16,915 nucleotides of DNA from RYN-433 sp036558265 (GTDB taxonomy: Bacteria > Planctomycetota > Phycisphaerae > Tepidisphaerales > Tepidisphaeraceae): positions 1 to 16,915 of the forward strand of contig DATBFY010000423.1 in the NCBI GenBank assembly GCA_036558265.1. Reading direction: 5' to 3'. Positions 13,805 through 16,915 of the stretch are shown in pieces (position 1 is the first letter of the stretch; each line of letters opens with the position of its first letter). Both the position numbers and the translations under genes were made by a program. Under the pieces are notes generated by a model. It had not been told where the DNA came from, did not search any database, and saw only the letters and a program-made list of their open reading frames with translations.

Positions 13805-14359
13805 ATGGCCAAGAAAATCCTGATTGTCACCGGGGACGCGGGTGAGAGTTACGAAACGCTGTACGCAAAGCACCGGCTGATGGAGGCGGGGCACGTGCCC
13901 GTGATTGCTTCGACGAAGAAGGGGCCGCTGAACCTGGTGATGCACGACTTTGAGCCAGGCTGGGACACTTACGTCGAGCGGCCGGGCTATAAATTGTCAG
14001 CCGATCTGACATTCAAAGAAGTGAAGGTCGGTGACTACGTGGCGATACTTCTGATCGGCGGCCGCGCCCCTGAATACCTGCGGAACGACGCCACGCTGCT
14101 GAAACTCGTCCGGGACTTTGCCGACGGCGGCAAGTTCGTCTTCTCGATCTGCCACGGCATTCAGATCCTCGTCGCGGCGGGCCTTGCCGAAGGACGAAAA
14201 CTAACCTGCTACGAGCACGTCAAGTCCGAAGTGATGTCCGCCGGCGGTGAGTGGATCGGGCAGGAATCGGTGCGTGACGGCAAGTTCGTCAGCGCCCAGA
14301 CCTGGATCTCGCACCCCGAATTCTACCGGCACGTCATGCAGTGCCTGGAGGGCCGGTGA
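13805..14359 (+). CDS. DJ-1/PfpI family protein
   Basis: A 184-residue cytoplasmic protein of the class I glutamine-amidotransferase-like (DJ-1/PfpI) fold. The nucleophile elbow is FSICHGIQIL with C116-H117, and E14 (DAGES) is in the position of the conserved Glu that tunes the Cys. The central strand-loop is VAILLIGGRAPEYLRND. Members act as peptidases, deglycases/glyoxalase III-type enzymes or stress chaperones. The length fits. GGAGG lies 7 nt before ATG 13805 and the CE1 esterase ends only 23 bp upstream, so it is an operon partner. A link to sugar-derived aldehyde damage during pentose use is conceivable but speculative. A strong hairpin starts 4 nt after its stop. Confidence 0.88.
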   Translation: MAKKILIVTGDAGESYETLYAKHRLMEAGHVPVIASTKKGPLNLVMHDFEPGWDTYVERPGYKLSADLTFKEVKVGDYVAILLIGGRAPEYLRNDATLLKLVRDFADGGKFVFSICHGIQILVAAGLAEGRKLTCYEHVKSEVMSAGGEWIGQESVRDGKFVSAQTWISHPEFYRHVMQCLEGR

Positions 14360-14363
14360 GCCG

Positions 14364-14387
14364 ACCTGTGCGGTCCGCCGCACGGGT
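14364..14387 (+). terminator. Strong hairpin after the GH10-CE1-PfpI gene series
   Basis: ACCTGTGCGG pairs with CCGCACGGGT over 10 bp (one G-U) around a TCCG tetraloop, starting 4 nt after the PfpI stop. There is no T-tract (ACGCCGTC follows), as is common in GC-rich genomes. The position and stability make it the probable 3' end of the transcript. Confidence 0.55.
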
Positions 14388-14588
14388 ACGCCGTCACGAA
14401 TCCAGCGATGAGGCATTTCTTCAGCCTGGACAACGGAGAAGCACTTTTTCTCGACGAGTACGATGCTGCCTTTCCCCCGCCTACCGACCGCCCGCTGGTT
14501 TTCGTCGCCGCGCCCGCAATGCCTTCTCCGACTCCGGCGCTCGCGTGCGCCAGAAAGAGATGAAATTCGAAGTCCTCAATCGTGACGG

Positions 14589-14849
14589 CTACTCAAACAT
14601 CTCGGGCCGCAGTTGTCCGCCCAACTCAATGATCTTGTCTGCCGGGATGTTCAAACGCCTCGCCGCCTCGCGAATCGCCTCGGCGCTGGGCGCTTCGTAC
14701 AGGCAGTACGTCTTTTTCTTGTCGGCGCTTAGAAAAGAGAAGACCCACCGCAGGCTTAGCTCGTCGTTCACCTGCTTGATGGCCGAGGCGGCGTCCTTGG
14801 TGACCTCGAGCTGCTCGGCGAAGTTTCGTTCAATAAGGAATTGAGGCAT
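14589..14849 (-). CDS. DUF4242 family small protein
   Basis: An 86-residue protein matching DUF4242 (SCO4226-like ferredoxin-fold small proteins). MPQFLIERNF begins it, a WVFSFLSADKKKTYCLYEAPS core follows (35-55), and IREAARRLNIPADKIIEL closes it. The family is often annotated as nickel-responsive or nickel-binding after the Streptomyces member, but the physiological role is unclear. ATG 14849 is preferred over an in-frame TTG two codons upstream because GGAG lies 7 nt before the ATG. It is cytoplasmic and transcribed divergently from the FAD oxidoreductase gene. Its 3' end faces the PfpI operon across 229 bp with no clear gene; a 51-codon frame there (14408-14563) lacks a ribosome-binding site. 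Confidence 0.85.
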   Translation of the reverse strand: MPQFLIERNFAEQLEVTKDAASAIKQVNDELSLRWVFSFLSADKKKTYCLYEAPSAEAIREAARRLNIPADKIIELGGQLRPEMFE

Positions 14850-14903
14850 GGACAAGCTCCGATATCGACTGGGCTTTCTTCGGTCGCTACCAACCTACAT
14901 CAA

Positions 14904-14977
14904 GGCACGGCCCGGAATCCATCCCCACCCAGGGATTTTCTCGCATCGGTCTACCATGCAGGCTAGGATTCCGTGCC
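14904..14977. promoter_or_regulatory. Interrupted inverted repeat in the DUF4242/FAD-oxidoreductase divergent region
   Basis: GGCACGG-CCCGG-AATCC (14904-14920) and GGATTCCGTGCC (14966-14977) are inverted copies over 12 bp, with a 5-nt interruption in the left arm. The right arm overlaps a -10-like TAGGAT (14964-14969), and the FAD gene starts 10 nt later. This arrangement suits an operator shared by the divergent genes, but it rests on a single occurrence. Confidence 0.3.
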
Positions 14978-14986
14978 ACCATAGCC

Positions 14987-16375
14987 ATGGTTACTGATTC
15001 TCTCGACGCCGACGTACAGCAGCTCCGAACGAGCTTTGCCGGACCATTGCTCCGCCCGTTCGATGAACGCTACGAAGAGGTCCGCTCGATCTGGAATGGG
15101 GCGATCCGCCGCCGTCCCGCCCTCGTCGCCCGTTGCACCGGTGCCGCCGACGTCCTCGCCGTGCTGCGATTCGCCCGGGATCGGGGATTGGAGATTTCGG
15201 TTCGCGGCGGCGGCCATGCTGTCGCGGGCCACGCCTTGTGCGACGGTGGCGTCCTTATTGACCTCTCGCCGATGACGTCGGTACGCGTCGATCCCGAATC
15301 ACGAAAGGCGCGCGCGGGCGGCGGCGCGCTGTGGAGCCACGTGGACCGGGAGACGCAGGCGTTCGGCCTCGCCGTCACCGGCGGCATCGTCACCCACACC
15401 GGCATCGGCGGTCTGACTCTCGGAGGTGGGATCGGCCACCTGATGCGGAAAATCGGGCTCACCATCGACAACCTGCGGTCTTGCGACGTCGTGACCGCGG
15501 ACGGCCGGCTCGTCGTCGCATCCGCCGACGCCCACGAAGATTTGTTCTGGGGTTTGCGCGGCGGGGGCGGCAACTTCGGCATCGTCACGTCATTCGAATA
15601 CGACGTGCATCCCGTCGGACCCACGGTGCTGGCCGGCATGCTCCTGTACCCGTTGGTCCAGGCCGCCGACGTGCTGTCCTACTTCAGGGACTACGTCGCC
15701 CAGGCTCCCGACGAAGTCGGCATCCTGGGCACCCTCCGGCTCGCGCCGCCGCTGCCGGCCGTGCCGCCGGAACTGCACGGCAAGCCGGTCGTCGCGGTGC
15801 TGGTCTGCTACGCTGGTGACATCGAAGAAGGTAAAAAGGAGTTTGAGGAACTACGCAGCTTCGCGACGCCCGCACTCGATACGATCGTGCCAAAGCCCTA
15901 CCTTGCGCACCAGGCGATTTTCGACCCTGCGATGCCACATGGGCGCGGTTACTACTGGAAGTCATGGGCGTTGCCGCCGCTGACGGATGAGATGATCAAC
16001 GTCCTCATTCGACAGACGGAAAAGATCACGTCGCGGTATTCGACCATGCCGATCTTCACGCTCGGCGGCGCGGTCGCCCGCGTGAGCGAGGACGCCACCG
16101 CGTATTCCAACCGCAATGCCCAGCATAACCTGAATATACTGGGGGCCTGGGAGATTACTGATCCCGATCCCGAGCGTCACATCGCCTGGGTCCGCCAGAC
16201 CTGGGAAGCGTTGCAACCCTTCGCCGCCGGCGCCTACGTGAATTTCATGTCCGACGAGCCCGCCGACCGCCTCTGTGCGGTGTATGGCCCCGAAAAGTAC
16301 TCCCGTCTCGTCGCGCTGAAGCGCCGCTACGACCCGGAGAACGTGTTCCGGCATAACCAGAACATCACACCGTAG
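14987..16375 (+). CDS. BBE-type FAD-binding oxidoreductase
   Basis: A 462-residue flavoprotein of the berberine-bridge-enzyme/6-hydroxynicotine-oxidase family (PF01565 plus PF08031). The N-terminal FAD domain has RRRPALVARCTGAADV (41-56) and SVRGGGHAVAGHAL (71-84), where H77 is the expected 8-alpha-histidyl FAD attachment site. GGLTLGGGIGHLMRKIGLTIDNL follows; the second covalent site Cys of bicovalent enzymes is absent. LFWGLRGGGGNFGIVTSFEY is typical. The C-terminal BBE motif is YVNFMSDEP...YGPEKYSRLVALKRRYDPENVFRHNQNI. There is no signal peptide, so it is cytoplasmic. Such enzymes oxidise sugars, alkaloids or aromatic alcohols with O2; the substrate is unknown. The start has no visible Shine-Dalgarno, and a -10-like TAGGAT only about 18 nt upstream hints at a very short leader. 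Its last 11 bp overlap the convergent TPR gene. Confidence 0.92.
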   Translation: MVTDSLDADVQQLRTSFAGPLLRPFDERYEEVRSIWNGAIRRRPALVARCTGAADVLAVLRFARDRGLEISVRGGGHAVAGHALCDGGVLIDLSPMTSVRVDPESRKARAGGGALWSHVDRETQAFGLAVTGGIVTHTGIGGLTLGGGIGHLMRKIGLTIDNLRSCDVVTADGRLVVASADAHEDLFWGLRGGGGNFGIVTSFEYDVHPVGPTVLAGMLLYPLVQAADVLSYFRDYVAQAPDEVGILGTLRLAPPLPAVPPELHGKPVVAVLVCYAGDIEEGKKEFEELRSFATPALDTIVPKPYLAHQAIFDPAMPHGRGYYWKSWALPPLTDEMINVLIRQTEKITSRYSTMPIFTLGGAVARVSEDATAYSNRNAQHNLNILGAWEITDPDPERHIAWVRQTWEALQPFAAGAYVNFMSDEPADRLCAVYGPEKYSRLVALKRRYDPENVFRHNQNITP

Positions 16376-16915
16376 CAAGGCGCCTGGCGGTTGCGATTCG
16401 CGTCTCAAGCGCCCGCATGCCGAGTTGTCGTGCGATGGTCTCGGACTCGTCAAGAAGCATTCTCGCTCGCTCGAGGTCACCGTCTGTGGACCGCTCGAGC
16501 AGCATGTGCGCGTACTGGAATTGCGCGTGGGCCAACCAGGGCTTGGCCCCCATTCGGGCATTCATGGCCAATGCCTGGTCGAAGTGCGACTGGGCCTCCT
16601 GCCACTCTCTCCTCGTGGCGGCGAGCTGCCCGAGGAACCTCGAACCCGCCCCAAAGGATGCCCATTCGCCGGCGACGACGGCGTAACTTGCATACGGCGA
16701 TAGCAGCCGATACAGGACTTCGGCACGGTCACGATCGCCCAGCGCCGAGCAGACTTCCACCAGGAAGGTGATGGATGCAGCCCATAGTGCGTCCTGCTGG
16801 ATACCCATGAACTCATTGACCGCCAGTTCTTCAAAAACGGTGCGTGCCTTGTCCATCAGCCCCAGCTCGGCATACATCAGGGCAAGTCCTGGTTTGAAGG
16901 ACGAACCCGAATGCT
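16365..16915 (-). CDS. C-terminal part of a TPR-containing protein (5' end beyond window)
   Basis: The minus-strand frame is open from the right edge to TGA at 16365 (about 183 residues). It continues upstream of the first Met with HSGSSFKPGLA, so that Met is not the true start. The sequence is all helical TPR-like repeats: GLALMYAELGLMDKARTVFEELA, AEVLYRLLSPYASYAV, EWQEAQSHFDQALAMNARMGAKPWLAHAQFQYAHMLL, ARMLLDESETIARQLGM. Repeats of this wording are typical of the C-terminus of large regulators that couple an AAA/STAND ATPase to adenylate cyclase, LuxR-HTH or Ser/Thr kinase modules. Which one applies cannot be seen here. Its stop overlaps the end of the convergent FAD oxidoreductase gene by 11 bp. 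Confidence 0.8.
   Translation of the reverse strand, partial: HSGSSFKPGLALMYAELGLMDKARTVFEELAVNEFMGIQQDALWAASITFLVEVCSALGDRDRAEVLYRLLSPYASYAVVAGEWASFGAGSRFLGQLAATRREWQEAQSHFDQALAMNARMGAKPWLAHAQFQYAHMLLERSTDGDLERARMLLDESETIARQLGMRALETRIATARRLATV

Noticed and set aside
14408..14563. 51-codon plus-strand frame beginning MRHFFSLDNGEALFLDEYDA
   Set aside because: The first 20 residues look protein-like, but there is no Shine-Dalgarno, no recognised family and a low-complexity tail. It may be a gene relic, and is not supported as a gene.
1..16915. CRISPR arrays, tRNA/rRNA genes, transposases, toxin-antitoxin or phage-defence modules
   Set aside because: No regularly spaced repeats, tRNA-like cloverleaves or protein motifs of these systems were seen on either strand.

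Overview
The window is GC-rich bacterial DNA, most likely from a planctomycete (Phycisphaerae-like). This is inferred from several features. A left-edge protein carries the NRANALRSTGPKTPEGKAR-type signature common in planctomycete paralogs. A 7-bp ATTGCGG tandem repeat is read in frame as NPQSAI units. There is a dockerin-like DANLDGKVNF fragment, a DUF1579 protein, a secreted Tat-type molybdopterin oxidoreductase, and secreted GH/CE1 enzymes without SusC/SusD partners. No rRNA, tRNA, CRISPR array, transposase or phage gene was seen.

Layout, left to right. (1) 1-3073, all minus strand: a partial conserved hypothetical with a strong promoter and structured leader, a hot-dog acyl-CoA thioesterase, an exported DUF1579 protein and a small membrane-anchored coiled-coil protein. 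(2) 3074-5722, plus strand: a rearranged segment. A 194-bp fragment of a short-chain dehydrogenase (SDR) gene ends abruptly at a REP-like pair of inverted hairpins. A Tat-exported sulfite-oxidase-fold molybdopterin enzyme follows, and then the intact SDR gene that matches the fragment. (3) 5756-7381, minus: a VOC/glyoxalase-fold protein and an RsbU-like PP2C phosphatase with a degenerate receiver domain. (4) 7382-7928: gene remains, in which a dockerin-like piece is joined directly to the last two helices of an SMR multidrug transporter. (5) 7929-14359: a divergent arabinoxylan-degradation locus. GH51 arabinofuranosidase and a CE1 esterase lie on the minus strand. GH10 xylanase, a second CE1 esterase with an N-terminal beta-sandwich domain, and a DJ-1/PfpI protein lie on the plus strand and end at a strong hairpin. 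(6) 14589-16915: a DUF4242 protein, a divergent BBE-type FAD oxidoreductase, and the C-terminus of a TPR-rich (probably large regulatory) protein running off the right edge.

The clearest functional unit is region 5. GH10 would cut the xylan backbone, GH51 would remove arabinose side chains, and the CE1 enzymes would remove acyl or feruloyl groups. All four have signal peptides, so they act outside the cytoplasm. The remaining genes look like unrelated housekeeping, stress or accessory genes. I saw no convincing previously undescribed system. The most unusual structures are the SDR-fragment/REP junction around the molybdoenzyme, the chimeric SMR-dockerin remnant, and the heptamer repeat inside the left-edge gene.
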